Origin: Pseudomonas knackmussii B13
Lineage (GTDB): Bacteria > Pseudomonadota > Gammaproteobacteria > Pseudomonadales > Pseudomonadaceae
Direction of reading: 5' to 3'
Length of the DNA stretch: 64,000 bases
NCBI RefSeq assembly: GCF_000689415.1
Contig: NZ_HG322950.1
Coordinates: 2,735,501 to 2,799,500, forward strand
Below the pieces are notes generated by a model, which saw only the letters and a list, made by a program, of their open reading frames with translations, made no database searches and had not been told where the DNA came from. The translations under genes were made by a program, and so were the position numbers. This document shows positions 25,037 through 33,766 of the stretch, piece by piece; the first letter of the stretch is position 1; each line of letters opens with the position of its first letter.

Positions 25037-25654
25037 TCAGTGGCTGTGCGAGTGCGAGTGACCGTGGGCCTGCTGGCCATGCAGGTGTTGCTGCAGGGTG
25101 GCGCTGCCCAGGTGCTCGGTCTCGAACAGGCTGTCCAGGTGTTCGCGGGAGTTCACCAGGCCCTTGGCGCGCAGCACGCCGGCCTTGTCGACCAGTGCTG
25201 CATAGGGCAGCTTGCCGATCTGGTAGGTCATGCCGACTTCCGGGCCGACCACGTAGGTGGAGTCTTCCAGCTTGTGCTCGGTGATCAGCTTGAGCTGGTC
25301 TTCCGGGTCGCCGTCGCTGACGTAGACCACTTCCAGGCGGTCGGCCTGTTCCTTGGCGATGGACTTGATGGCCGGCAGCAGCGACTTGCAGATCGGGCAG
25401 GTCGGCGAGAGGAAGAACAGCAGCTGGGCCTTGTCGCCGGCGTAGCCGAAGTTCACCGGGCGACCGTTACGGTCGGCGGCGGTCACTTGCGGAGCGGGCT
25501 CGTTGACCGCCACGCCCTTGTCGACCATCAGCGCGCCAGCCGGCGCGATGCGTCCGTGGAGGACACCGATCTGGCGCACCAGACCCATGACCACGAAGGC
25601 CAGGGCGAGCAGCAGCAGCCAGAGAAGTACGTTGGAAACGATCATGGCTTCCAT
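25037..25654 (-). CDS. mauD: MauD-type thioredoxin-like maturation protein
   Basis: A 205-residue membrane-anchored thioredoxin fold needed to form disulfides in the light subunit. One N-terminal helix (NVLLWLLLLALAFVVMGLV) is followed by a periplasmic domain with the redox motif CPIC in LSPTCPICKSLLP. The C-terminus is histidine-rich (repeated HSHSH), which may bind metal. It lies 3 bp after mauE and 18 bp before aauA, in the BEDA order known for aromatic amine dehydrogenase clusters. It probably works with MauE as its reductant partner. Confidence 0.9.
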   Translation of the reverse strand: MEAMIVSNVLLWLLLLALAFVVMGLVRQIGVLHGRIAPAGALMVDKGVAVNEPAPQVTAADRNGRPVNFGYAGDKAQLLFFLSPTCPICKSLLPAIKSIAKEQADRLEVVYVSDGDPEDQLKLITEHKLEDSTYVVGPEVGMTYQIGKLPYAALVDKAGVLRAKGLVNSREHLDSLFETEHLGSATLQQHLHGQQAHGHSHSHSH

Positions 25655-25657
25655 GGT

Positions 25658-26203
25658 TCACCTACCAATGAGTTTGAGCAGACGGGGGCCGTTGGCGAGC
25701 AGGCCATCGGCGGCGGCATAGAGGAGCAGGGCGACGGCGCTGGCGGCCAGGGTCACGAAGCCGTCGAACAGGCCCAGTTCGCGAGCCTGCGGATGCACGC
25801 TGGCGAGCAGCGCCAGGGCGACCAGCACGGCGTTGCGCGCCAGCAGTACCGGACGCAGCGGCTGGGCCTGGTCGGGCCCGGCGCAACCGCAGTCGATGTC
25901 GCGGCGGCCACGCCACAGGTTGATGCCGATGGCGGCGGCGTACAGCGCGATCAGCGCCGCCGCCGCGAGTGCGGCGAGCGAACGGCTGGCCGGCACCAGC
26001 AGGGCGAAGGCGACAGCGCCCTCGACCAGCGGCAGCAGCCGGGCGGCGGGCTTCAGCAGTGCCTGCGGCAGCAGCTGATAGTCCTCCAGTTGGCGCACGA
26101 AGCGCCCCGGCGCGCGCCACTTGTGGCTGGCGGCGCTGGCCAGGATCACCGCAACCGAGACGGCGGCGGCGATCACGTAGATGGGATCGGGTTGCATGCT
26201 CAT
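25658..26203 (-). CDS. mauE: MauE-type membrane maturation protein
   Basis: A 181-residue inner-membrane protein with four to five hydrophobic segments (IYVIAAAVSVAVILASA, ALAAAALIALYAAAIGINL, ALVALALLASV and others). A CGCAGPDQ motif, residues about 118-125, gives the redox cysteine pair typical of MauE and DoxX-like disulfide carriers. It passes redox equivalents to MauD during light-subunit folding. It starts 6 bp after aauB and is followed 3 bp later by mauD, so the two are tightly coupled. Confidence 0.85.
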   Translation of the reverse strand: MSMQPDPIYVIAAAVSVAVILASAASHKWRAPGRFVRQLEDYQLLPQALLKPAARLLPLVEGAVAFALLVPASRSLAALAAAALIALYAAAIGINLWRGRRDIDCGCAGPDQAQPLRPVLLARNAVLVALALLASVHPQARELGLFDGFVTLAASAVALLLYAAADGLLANGPRLLKLIGR

Positions 26204-26209
26204 GCCCCT

Positions 26210-27358
26210 TTAGTGGGTCAGGACCTGGGTGGGCGTCTTGGCGATCTTCTCCATGGTGCCGGTCAGCTTGCCGGTCTTCAGGTCGAAGACGTTCAGCCCG
26301 CCCATGACGTCGGCGCCCAGCAGCAGCGGCGCATCATCGGTGGTGGCGGTCATGCTCCAGATCGGGTTGGGCGAGCTCAGGGTGCCGATCTTCTTGTGCG
26401 TCTTCAGATCGTAGACCCAGATGTCGGTGGCCGGATCTTCCCACTTCATCGCTTCGTGCTTGTCATGCATCAGCACGTAGAGGCGGTTCAGTTTCGGCGC
26501 CAGGGCGATTTCCTGCCAGCCGCCCGGGGCCCAGCCAGCCTTGCGCTCTTCGTCGGTGGTCAGCGACCAGGTCGGCAGGACCTTGGGCTGCTTGCCGGAG
26601 AAGTCGATGGTGTGGATGGTGCCTTCGGTGGTGGTGAAGTAGTAGGTGTCGCCATTGGCGATGCCGCGCTCCACCAGCTTGTCCTTGTTCGGATCGAAGA
26701 ACGGCGTACGGCTGCGCGCGACTTCCTTGCCGTCTTCACCCAGGGTCACCAGCTGCATGCTGCCGTCGCCGCACATGGAGGCGAAGCCGCGCTTGCCAAC
26801 CGGGTAGTCGAGTACGCAGCCGGGCAGGGCGATCTCGCTGGTCACGGCCTTGGACTGGGTGTCGACCACGGTCACCGAGGTGGACGGGGTGAAGTTGTAG
26901 ATGTAGACGAAGCGGTCGTCGCTGCTGGAACCGATGCCGTAGCGCTGGGTGAGCGACTCGGAGCGCTTGCTTGGAATGACCACTTCCCAGGCCGGGGCCA
27001 GGGTCGAGGTATCCCAGGCGGTCAGCACGTCGGTGCGGGTGCCACGGGTGCCGCGCGAGTAGTACAGGTCAGCGCTGTACAGGTAGCGCTTGTCGTTGCT
27101 CAGGGTCGAGGGGGCGGCGAAGCCGGTGCTGACCATGCCGAGCATCTTCTTCTTCTCGGGGTCGACCACCGTCACGCGACCGATCACGAAACTCTCGAAC
27201 TCGACGTCGATGATGTAGGCGCGGTGCGGGCTGGGCGGGAACGGCAGGGTTTCCTGGCCGATGGTTTCGGCCGGAAGGTCTGCATAGGCGCCGCCTGCTG
27301 CCGCCAGCGAGACGCCGAGTGCGAGCATGGTACGGGCAAGGATCCTGGTTATTCGCAT
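26210..27358 (-). CDS. aauB: Aromatic amine dehydrogenase, heavy subunit
   Basis: A 382-residue periplasmic seven-bladed beta-propeller that holds the TTQ light subunit. A signal peptide (MRITRILARTMLALGVSLAA, cleavage near AYADLP) is followed by propeller blades with motifs such as YIIDVEFESFVIGRVTVVDP, RYLYSADLYYSRGTRG and RFVYIYNFTPSTSVTVVD. The length and blades match the MauB/AauB family. It is the first gene of the operon. The 188 bp upstream, shared with the divergent-end kinase gene, holds the promoter, but I could not identify it. The start at 27358 is set by the signal peptide. Confidence 0.9.
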   Translation of the reverse strand: MRITRILARTMLALGVSLAAAGGAYADLPAETIGQETLPFPPSPHRAYIIDVEFESFVIGRVTVVDPEKKKMLGMVSTGFAAPSTLSNDKRYLYSADLYYSRGTRGTRTDVLTAWDTSTLAPAWEVVIPSKRSESLTQRYGIGSSSDDRFVYIYNFTPSTSVTVVDTQSKAVTSEIALPGCVLDYPVGKRGFASMCGDGSMQLVTLGEDGKEVARSRTPFFDPNKDKLVERGIANGDTYYFTTTEGTIHTIDFSGKQPKVLPTWSLTTDEERKAGWAPGGWQEIALAPKLNRLYVLMHDKHEAMKWEDPATDIWVYDLKTHKKIGTLSSPNPIWSMTATTDDAPLLLGADVMGGLNVFDLKTGKLTGTMEKIAKTPTQVLTH

Positions 27359-27546
27359 GGGGGGAGGCTCCCTCGATTTTTGTTGGCTGTCGGATCGCGG
27401 ATCGGTTCTGGGCAAAAGACTGCAGTCCTAGTCTGCCGCGGGTGTTTGTGCGTTGACTTGCTCTGCGTGCCAAGCGCTTGTGTGTCCCTGACAGCGTTTT
27501 CGCCAGCGTGCCGGAACAAGCATTGGCGCGCTTTGCGCGGCCTGCC

Positions 27547-29037
27547 TCACCGCTGGTCGGCGAGGTCTGCGCAGGGCAGCGAGAAGCAGAACATGGCGCC
27601 GCCGGAATCGACGTTCTGCGCCCAGATATCGCCGCGGTGGCGCGAGACGATGTTGCGGCACAGGGCAAGGCCAATGCCGTTGCCGCTGACCTTGGAGCTG
27701 AAGAAACCGTCGAACAGGCGTTCGCGCGCGCCGGCGTCGATGCCGCGCCCGCTGTCCTCGACGCAGAGCACCGCGTTGTCGCCGTCACGCCAGGTATGGA
27801 TGCGCAGCCGACGGCGCCCGGCGGGCAGCTCGGCCATCTCCTCGATGGCGTTGAAGGCGAGGTTGAGGATCACCTGGCCGATCAGCACTTTCTCGCAGCT
27901 CACCGGCAGCGCCTCGGCGCAGGGCGCCAGCTCCAGGCGGACACCGGCCGGCTGGCCCTTGAGGTCGATGAAGTAGCGTGCGTCGGCGAGCAGTTCGTTG
28001 AGGTCGACGCGCTGCTCGGCCTGCTCCAGGCGCACCACGTATTCGCGCACGCTCTTGATGATCAGCGAGGCGTGCTCGATTTGCCGCACCGCGCTATCCA
28101 GGCCCCAGGCCAGCGACGGATCGACCTCGCCCTGGCGGCCCAGGCGGATCGCCGTGCCCTCGATGAAATTGCGGGTGGCCGCCAGAGGCTGGCTGAGCTC
28201 ATGGGCGATCGCCACGGCCATTTCACCCATGGCGTTGTAGCGCGCCAGGTACTCCAGCTTCTGCTCGCTCTGCCGGCGGGCTTCCTCGGCGCGCACCTGT
28301 TCGCTGACGTCACGGAACAGCAGCAGGTGGCCGCTCAGGTCGTCCTCCAGCTCGATGTAGCGGCAGGTCGCGTGGTGCCAGCGCCATTCGCCGTCGGCGC
28401 GCTGCAGGTGGTAATGCACGCTGTAGGGTTCGCGGCTGGGCGGGGTGCGGCCCAGGTGTTCGAGCAGGCGCTGGCGCGAACGCTCGTCGCAGGCGTCGAG
28501 GAAGTTGCGGCCCAGTGCCTTGCGATCGGCGGCGCCGAGCAGGGTGAGGGCGGAATCGCTGATGTAGCGGATCTCGCCGTGCGGGCCGAGCACCGCCACG
28601 CCCTCGGCGAGGTCCTGCAGGAAGGTCTTCAGCCGGCTCTCGGTGCGCTTGAGCTCGCGCTTGACCTTGTCCTCTTTCGAGATGTCGCGGAACTGCACCA
28701 TCAGCACGTCGCGCTCGGCGAGGTGGACGAGGGTGGCCACCGCCTCGGAAAGAATGTCCACGCCCTGCTTGGAGCGGTAGCACCACTCGATGGTGCGCTG
28801 CCCGGTGCGAGCCGCGCCCTCCAGCCAGCGCAGGCCGATGGAACGGCGGTACTTGGGCGCCGGGCTGGTCATGTCCGGGGCCTTCAGCGGCACCAGTTCC
28901 TCCAGGCTGAAACCCAGCACGCGCAGCGCGGCGCCGTTGGCCCAGAGAATCTCCTTGGTCTGGGCGTCGTGCAGGATGATGCACAGCGGCATGGCTTCGA
29001 TGAGGGCGTGGAAGTCGGATTCGGCAGGCTGGAACAT
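27547..29037 (-). CDS. Cytosolic PAS-domain sensor histidine kinase (orphan)
   Basis: A 496-residue kinase with two PAS domains (about 8-125 and 135-255; FLQDLAEGVAVLGPHGEIRY) and a HisKA/HATPase core. The phospho-accepting histidine is in MAVAIAHELSQPLAATRNF (about residue 281). The ATP lid is seen as NLAFNAIEEM, DSGRGID and GNGIGLALC. No membrane segment exists, so it senses a cytosolic signal. No response regulator is adjacent. It lies between the aau and iac operons, divergent from iacA, so it may control one or both through a distant partner. The ATG at 29037 is preferred to a TTG nine bases earlier. Confidence 0.88.
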   Translation of the reverse strand: MFQPAESDFHALIEAMPLCIILHDAQTKEILWANGAALRVLGFSLEELVPLKAPDMTSPAPKYRRSIGLRWLEGAARTGQRTIEWCYRSKQGVDILSEAVATLVHLAERDVLMVQFRDISKEDKVKRELKRTESRLKTFLQDLAEGVAVLGPHGEIRYISDSALTLLGAADRKALGRNFLDACDERSRQRLLEHLGRTPPSREPYSVHYHLQRADGEWRWHHATCRYIELEDDLSGHLLLFRDVSEQVRAEEARRQSEQKLEYLARYNAMGEMAVAIAHELSQPLAATRNFIEGTAIRLGRQGEVDPSLAWGLDSAVRQIEHASLIIKSVREYVVRLEQAEQRVDLNELLADARYFIDLKGQPAGVRLELAPCAEALPVSCEKVLIGQVILNLAFNAIEEMAELPAGRRRLRIHTWRDGDNAVLCVEDSGRGIDAGARERLFDGFFSSKVSGNGIGLALCRNIVSRHRGDIWAQNVDSGGAMFCFSLPCADLADQR

Positions 29038-29272
29038 GGCGGGCAACTCTAATGACGGTGCGCGTTTCCCGCGGTGGCGGGGGTACGGCTTTATAGCGCG
29101 CAGCCTAGCTTGTCGGCGCTAGGAAACAACCCGGCGGGGAATAGGGGATTCCTTTAGAACGCGGGCGGCACGCCCCAATAGAGGCACTCTCGGCACGCTC
29201 CCTACACTGGGCCCCATCGACGACCGCCGGCTTCCCCGGACGGTCGGCCCACAAGAACACAGGGAGACGCCC

Positions 29273-30427
29273 ATGTCGCGTTCAGTCGCCGCCGAAATTG
29301 ATTCGACCCTCGCCAGCCGCGCTGCGCTTTTCGAGCAGGTCCTCGAAGAAGTCCGCCAGCGCCGCGACGAGTTCGACGCCCGCTCCCACGTGCCGCGCGA
29401 CATGATCGAGCGCTTCATCGAAGTCGGCATCTACCGCGCCGCGACCCCGCGCTGCTTCGGTGGTGACGCGCTGCCGCCGGCCGAGTTCCTGCGCCTGATC
29501 GAGCGTATCTCCGAAGCCGACGGCTCGGCCGGCTGGGTCGCCAGCTTCGGCAGCGCCAGCACCTACCTCACCGCATTGCCGCGCGAAACCCTCGCCGAGC
29601 TGTACAAGGACGGCCCGGACCTGGTGTTCGCCGGCGGCCTGTTCCCGATCCAGCCGGCCGAGCAGGTCGAAGGCGGCTGGAAGGTCAAGGGCACCTGGAA
29701 GTTTGCCAGCGGCTGCAAGGGCGCGGACGTGCTCGGCGTCGGCATCGGCATCGGCGGCCCGGGCGGCAAGCCGCGCACCGCGCTGCTGCGTGCCCGTGAC
29801 GTGGAGATCGTCGAGAACTGGGACGTGGTCGGCCTCAAGGGCACCGGCAGCCACGACCTGCGCCTGAATGACGTCTTCGTGCCGGATGCCTGGACCTTCA
29901 TCCGCGGCGGCCAGAGCAATATCGACGAGCCGCTGTACCGCTACCCGACCATCGCCTACGCAGCGCAAGTGCTGGCGGTGGTCAACCTGGGCCTGGCCCG
30001 CGCCGCCCTCGACGAGATCGCCCGCATGGCCTCCGGCAGCGGCGTGACCGGCGCGCCGAAGCTCTCCGATCGTGCCTATGTACGCATCGAGATGGGCAAG
30101 GCCGAAGCTCAGCTGCACGCCGCGCGCGGCTTCTTCTACGACGCCACCGAGCAGGTCTGGGCCTCGATCCTCGCCGGCAATCCGGTGACGCCCGAGCAGG
30201 TCAGCCTGCTGCGCCTGTCCGCCGTGCATGTATCGCGCGCCGGTGCCGAAGTCGTGCAGCGCGCCTACAGCCTGGCAGGCACCACCGCCATCTACCTGCG
30301 CCACCCGCTGCAGCGCTACCTGCGCGACGCCATGGTGGTGACCCAGCACGCCTTCCTCAGCGACGGCATGTACGACGGCGCCGGTGCGGTGCTGCTCGAT
30401 GTGCCGCCGTTCCCCGGCTACCTCTGA
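29273..30427 (+). CDS. iacA: Indole-3-acetate oxygenase, acyl-CoA-dehydrogenase fold
   Basis: A 384-residue flavin-dependent oxygenase of the acyl-CoA dehydrogenase superfamily (HsaA/IacA-like), not a CoA enzyme. Family features are RISEADGSAGWVASFGSAST, WKVKGTWKFASGCKGADVL and KGTGSHDLRLNDVFVPD. IacA starts indole-3-acetate breakdown by oxygenating the indole ring with reduced flavin supplied by a partner reductase. It heads an eight-gene operon in an order matching known iac clusters. Divergent from the PAS kinase; the 235-bp gap has a GGAAT/ATTCC repeat at 29138-29152. A GGGAG ribosome site precedes the ATG. Confidence 0.9.
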   Translation: MSRSVAAEIDSTLASRAALFEQVLEEVRQRRDEFDARSHVPRDMIERFIEVGIYRAATPRCFGGDALPPAEFLRLIERISEADGSAGWVASFGSASTYLTALPRETLAELYKDGPDLVFAGGLFPIQPAEQVEGGWKVKGTWKFASGCKGADVLGVGIGIGGPGGKPRTALLRARDVEIVENWDVVGLKGTGSHDLRLNDVFVPDAWTFIRGGQSNIDEPLYRYPTIAYAAQVLAVVNLGLARAALDEIARMASGSGVTGAPKLSDRAYVRIEMGKAEAQLHAARGFFYDATEQVWASILAGNPVTPEQVSLLRLSAVHVSRAGAEVVQRAYSLAGTTAIYLRHPLQRYLRDAMVVTQHAFLSDGMYDGAGAVLLDVPPFPGYL

Positions 30428-30448
30428 TCGACACAAGGACAAGAAACC

Positions 30449-30820
30449 ATGACCCGTCCCACCGCCGAACCCATGCGCGTGCTGTTCTGCATCGGCATCA
30501 CGCAGAACTTCTTCGACCTGCCCACCGGTGAGGGCCTCAGCGTCTGGAAAGGCTTCAGCCAGATGATGGGCGAACTGGGCGCGCTGCCCGGCATGAACGT
30601 CCTCGGTGTACTGGACGACGACCGCCTGATGGTCGGCGCTTCCACTACTTCGCCCTGGACCGTCTACATCATGGCCGACGTCGACTGCCACCAGACCGTG
30701 GTGGACGCCTGCAACCTGTTCCGTACCGTGCCGGTCGGCGAATACAGCCTGTGGAAGTACGCCAAGATCGAAGCGCGCATCGGCCGTCCGCTGACCATCC
30801 CTGAAGCTGCGCGGAGCTAA
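30449..30820 (+). CDS. iacB: IacB-like protein of indole-3-acetate catabolism
   Basis: A 123-residue protein without a recognised catalytic motif, named from its position directly after iacA and before iacI. It reads like a compact alpha/beta dimer (VLFCIGITQNFFDLPTGEGL, VYIMADVDCHQTVVDACNLF), as in dimeric alpha-beta barrel proteins. In characterised clusters IacB is required downstream of the first oxygenation, but its reaction is not settled. It is 21 bp after iacA and 3 bp before iacI, hence co-translated. Confidence 0.82.
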   Translation: MTRPTAEPMRVLFCIGITQNFFDLPTGEGLSVWKGFSQMMGELGALPGMNVLGVLDDDRLMVGASTTSPWTVYIMADVDCHQTVVDACNLFRTVPVGEYSLWKYAKIEARIGRPLTIPEAARS

Positions 30821-30823
30821 GCC

Positions 30824-31330
30824 ATGAGCCAGGCCCTGGAGCAGTTGCAAGCGCGCCTGGCGCGGCTGGAAGGCGAGGCCTCCGTGCGTCGCCTGATGGC
30901 CCGCTACATGGACCTCTGCGACGTGCCGCGCGACAGCCTGGCACTGCAGTCCGAGCTCGCCGAGCTGTTCACCGAGGACGCCGTCTGGGAAGGCCTGGGC
31001 GCGCGCGCCGAGCAGAGCTTCGGCCGCCACCAGGGCCGTGAGGCGGTCGCCGCGTTCGTCGCGGGCTACCTGCCGCCGGCCGAGCACTTCGCCCTCAACC
31101 TGCACTTCATCGGCAGCGAATCCATCGCGGTCGAAGAGGGCGGCGAGAAGGCGAGCGGCCAGTGGCTGATGCAGCAGGTGTCGACCTACACCGATGGCCG
31201 CAGCGAACTCTTCGGCACCCGCCTGAACCTCGACTTCCGCCGCGTCGGCGAGGCCTGGCAGATCAGTCATTTCCGTACCCGGCGCCTGCTGGCCATGCCG
31301 CTGGGCGCGCTCGCGGAGGGCAAGGCATGA
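30824..31330 (+). CDS. iacI: SnoaL-like protein of indole-3-acetate catabolism
   Basis: A 168-residue SnoaL/NTF2-like protein. The N-terminal helix (EQLQARLARLEGEASVRRLM) leads to RYMDLCDVPRD, a region like that of ring-hydroxylating small subunits (LAELFTEDAVWEG), and a sheet ending FRRVGEAWQISHFRTRRLL. IacI-type proteins are proposed hydratases or isomerases in the pathway. Its stop overlaps the start of iacH by four bases (ATGA), so the pair is translationally coupled. Confidence 0.83.
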   Translation: MSQALEQLQARLARLEGEASVRRLMARYMDLCDVPRDSLALQSELAELFTEDAVWEGLGARAEQSFGRHQGREAVAAFVAGYLPPAEHFALNLHFIGSESIAVEEGGEKASGQWLMQQVSTYTDGRSELFGTRLNLDFRRVGEAWQISHFRTRRLLAMPLGALAEGKA

Positions 31331-32472
31331 GCATCTTCGTCAGCGAATTCGAACTGGGCGGCGCCGGCAAGCGCGTCGCCGTCAAGGACACTATCGACAT
31401 CGCCGGCTACCCGACCCGTTGCGGCAGCCGTGCGCTGGCCGACAGCGCGCCAGCTGCCCGGCACGCCGAAGTGGTGCAGCGCGTGCTGGACGCCGGCTGG
31501 AAGATCGTCGGCAAGACCAACCTGCACGAGCTGGCCTTCGGCGTCACTGGCATCAACGACTGGAGCGGTACGCCGGTCAACCCGCAGGCGCCCGACCGCG
31601 TACCCGGCGGCTCCTCCAGCGGCTCGGCCGCAGCGGTGGGGGCGGGCCTGGCGGAAATCGCCCTGGGCACCGACACCGGCGGCTCCGTGCGTGTGCCGGC
31701 GGCCTGCTGCGGCGTGGCCGGGCTCAAGCCGACCTATGGCCGCGTCAGCCGCGTAGGCGTGCACCCCGAACACAGCAGCCTGGATTGCGTAGGGCCCTTC
31801 GCCCGTGACATGGCCAGCCTGATCGAAGCCATGCAGGTGATCTGCCCCGGTTTCGCCCCGCGCGAACTGCCCGGCGCGAACGCCCGCGTGGTCTTCCTCG
31901 AAGTGCCCGCCGACCCGCACATCCAGGCTTGCCTGGGTGCCGCCGCCGACCGCGCCGGCTGGCGGCGGGCGAGCCTTTACCTAGGCGAGTTCGAAGCAGC
32001 CTTCGCCGCTGGGCTCACCGTCATCAACCACGAGAACTGGGCGGCTCTCGGCCAGCTCACTGGCAAGGGACTGCTGGGTGCCGACGTCGAGCAGCGTCTG
32101 CTCGCCGCCGGTCGCACCACTGCGGCGGAGCTTGCGGATGCGCAAGGCGTGCGGGCGAGCTTCAGCCGTGCCATCGATGCCGCCCTCGACGACTACGAAG
32201 TACTGCTGCTGCCGACCCTCGCCAGCCTGCCGCCGCTGCTTTCCGAAGCGCGCACCGGCAAGAGCGTGGCCGCGCTGACCTCGCTGGTGCGCCCCTTCAA
32301 CCTCAGTGGCCATCCGGCGCTCAGCGTGCCGGTGGAACTGGAACACGGCGGGCTCAAGGTCGGCCTGCAGATAGTCGGCCGCAAGGGCGACGACGAACGC
32401 GTCTGCGCCTTTGGCGCGCAGCTGGAACAAGCCTTGGCCGCCGAGCGGCCAACGAACAAGAAAATGGCATGA
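31327..32472 (+). CDS. iacH: Amidase of indole-3-acetate catabolism
   Basis: A 381-residue amidase-signature enzyme. The Ser-cisSer-Lys triad is visible: the lysine in RVAVKDTIDIAG (K19), the cis-serine in PGGSSSGSAAAVGAGL, and the nucleophile in TDTGGSVRVPAACCG. It would cleave an amide, in the iac pathway probably the opened oxindole ring or a related intermediate on the way to anthranilate or catechol. It is shorter than GatA (about 480), as expected for this clade. It overlaps iacI by 4 bp and lies 10 bp before iacC. Confidence 0.88.
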   Translation: MSIFVSEFELGGAGKRVAVKDTIDIAGYPTRCGSRALADSAPAARHAEVVQRVLDAGWKIVGKTNLHELAFGVTGINDWSGTPVNPQAPDRVPGGSSSGSAAAVGAGLAEIALGTDTGGSVRVPAACCGVAGLKPTYGRVSRVGVHPEHSSLDCVGPFARDMASLIEAMQVICPGFAPRELPGANARVVFLEVPADPHIQACLGAAADRAGWRRASLYLGEFEAAFAAGLTVINHENWAALGQLTGKGLLGADVEQRLLAAGRTTAAELADAQGVRASFSRAIDAALDDYEVLLLPTLASLPPLLSEARTGKSVAALTSLVRPFNLSGHPALSVPVELEHGGLKVGLQIVGRKGDDERVCAFGAQLEQALAAERPTNKKMA

Positions 32473-32482
32473 GGAGAACCCC

Positions 32483-33766
32483 ATGAGTGCCCCCGAGTAC
32501 CGGCTGATCGCCAAGACGGGCAGCCCCGAGCAACTGGTCCAATCCGACCGCGTCGACGTCTCGCTCTACCACGACCCTGCGCTGTTCGAGGCCGAGCTCG
32601 AGAAGATCTTCTACCGCACCTGGGTCTGGGTCGCGCACGTCAGCGAAGTGGCCAACCCCGGCGACTTCAAGACTGCCATGATCGGCCGTCGCCCGGTCAT
32701 CGTGGTACGCGACAAGAAGGGCGTCATCAACGTCCTGGAAAACCGCTGCCGCCACCGTGGCGCCACCGTCTGCGAGAAGCACAAGGGCAACGCCACCGGC
32801 TTCACCTGCCCGTACCACAGCTGGTCCTACGGCCTGGACGGCAAGCTGCGCGCGCTGCCGTACCCGGACGGCTACGAGGACATCCTCGACAAGGCCGAGC
32901 TGCCGCTGACCAGCCTGCGCGTGGAAAGCTACGCCGGCATGATCTTCGCCAGCTACAACGCCGAGATCGAGCCGCTGGAAGACTTCCTCGGCGGCGCCAA
33001 GCACTGGATGGACCTGTTCATGAAGCAGGGCGCCGGCTACCCGATCAAGACCCAGGGCGAACACAAGTTCACCTTCAAGGGCAACTGGAAGATCCAGCTG
33101 GAGAACACCACCGACGGCTACCACTTCCCGATCGTGCACAAGTCGTGGATGTCCTCGGTCGATGACGAGACCAGCGAAATGCTCTCGTTCATGACCGACC
33201 CGCAGGCAGTGACCCACGCCCTGGGCAACGGCCACAGCGTGATGGTGATGGTCCCCGAGCACGTCGACCTCGACCACGACGACGGCACCGAGCAGCTCCA
33301 GGAGCGCTTCGCCCACGTCACCGAGGAACTGTCGAAAACCCTGCCGCCGGAACAGGTGCGCCGCATCGTCCGTTCGCTGCACGGCGCCGGCTTCAACCTC
33401 AACCTGTTCCCCAACGTGGCCATGTCCATGTCGTTCTTCCGCGTGCTGCGCCCGGTCTCTGTCACTGAAACCGAGATCCGCCACGTCGCCCTCGGCATGG
33501 ACGGCGGCCCGGAAATCGCCAACCGCGAACGCCTGCGCATCCACGAGCACTTCCAGGGCCCGTTCGGCTTCGGCAGCCCGGACGACGCCGAAGCCTGGGA
33601 CCGCGTGCAGCGCGGCTCCTACGCCGGCCCCGACGCGCCGATCCTGGTCAACCGCGGGCTGAACCGCGAGATCGTGGCCGAGAACGGCGACAAGGTTTCC
33701 CATGCTACCGACGAAGGCGGCATGCGCGAGGCCTACCAAATGTGGAAAAGGATGATGAGCCAATGA
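32483..33766 (+). CDS. iacC: Rieske ring-hydroxylating oxygenase, large subunit
   Basis: A 427-residue oxygenase alpha subunit. The Rieske [2Fe-2S] ligands are C89 and H91 (NRCRHRG) and C109 and H112 (TCPYHSW). The mononuclear iron site is in ENTTDGYHFPIVH. It hydroxylates the aromatic ring of the intermediate made by IacA, with IacD as beta subunit and IacF as electron donor. GGAG lies 6 bp upstream, and the stop overlaps iacD by four bases. Length and motifs fit the benzoate/anthranilate-dioxygenase-like group. Confidence 0.92.
   Translation: MSAPEYRLIAKTGSPEQLVQSDRVDVSLYHDPALFEAELEKIFYRTWVWVAHVSEVANPGDFKTAMIGRRPVIVVRDKKGVINVLENRCRHRGATVCEKHKGNATGFTCPYHSWSYGLDGKLRALPYPDGYEDILDKAELPLTSLRVESYAGMIFASYNAEIEPLEDFLGGAKHWMDLFMKQGAGYPIKTQGEHKFTFKGNWKIQLENTTDGYHFPIVHKSWMSSVDDETSEMLSFMTDPQAVTHALGNGHSVMVMVPEHVDLDHDDGTEQLQERFAHVTEELSKTLPPEQVRRIVRSLHGAGFNLNLFPNVAMSMSFFRVLRPVSVTETEIRHVALGMDGGPEIANRERLRIHEHFQGPFGFGSPDDAEAWDRVQRGSYAGPDAPILVNRGLNREIVAENGDKVSHATDEGGMREAYQMWKRMMSQ

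Noticed and set aside
27359..27546. TTGGCACGCAGAGCAAG upstream of aauB as a sigma54 promoter
   Set aside because: It has a good -24 GG but the GC expected 12 bases on is at the wrong spacing, so it does not fit the sigma54 rule.
24386..27976. Very long plus-strand open frame (1196 codons) opposite the amine dehydrogenase operon
   Set aside because: Its product is low-complexity, rich in Ala, Gly, Val, His and Gln, and antisense to five well-recognised genes. In GC-rich DNA such shadows are expected. The same applies to 51535-54387 (minus), 55626-58151 (plus) and 4079-5848 (plus).
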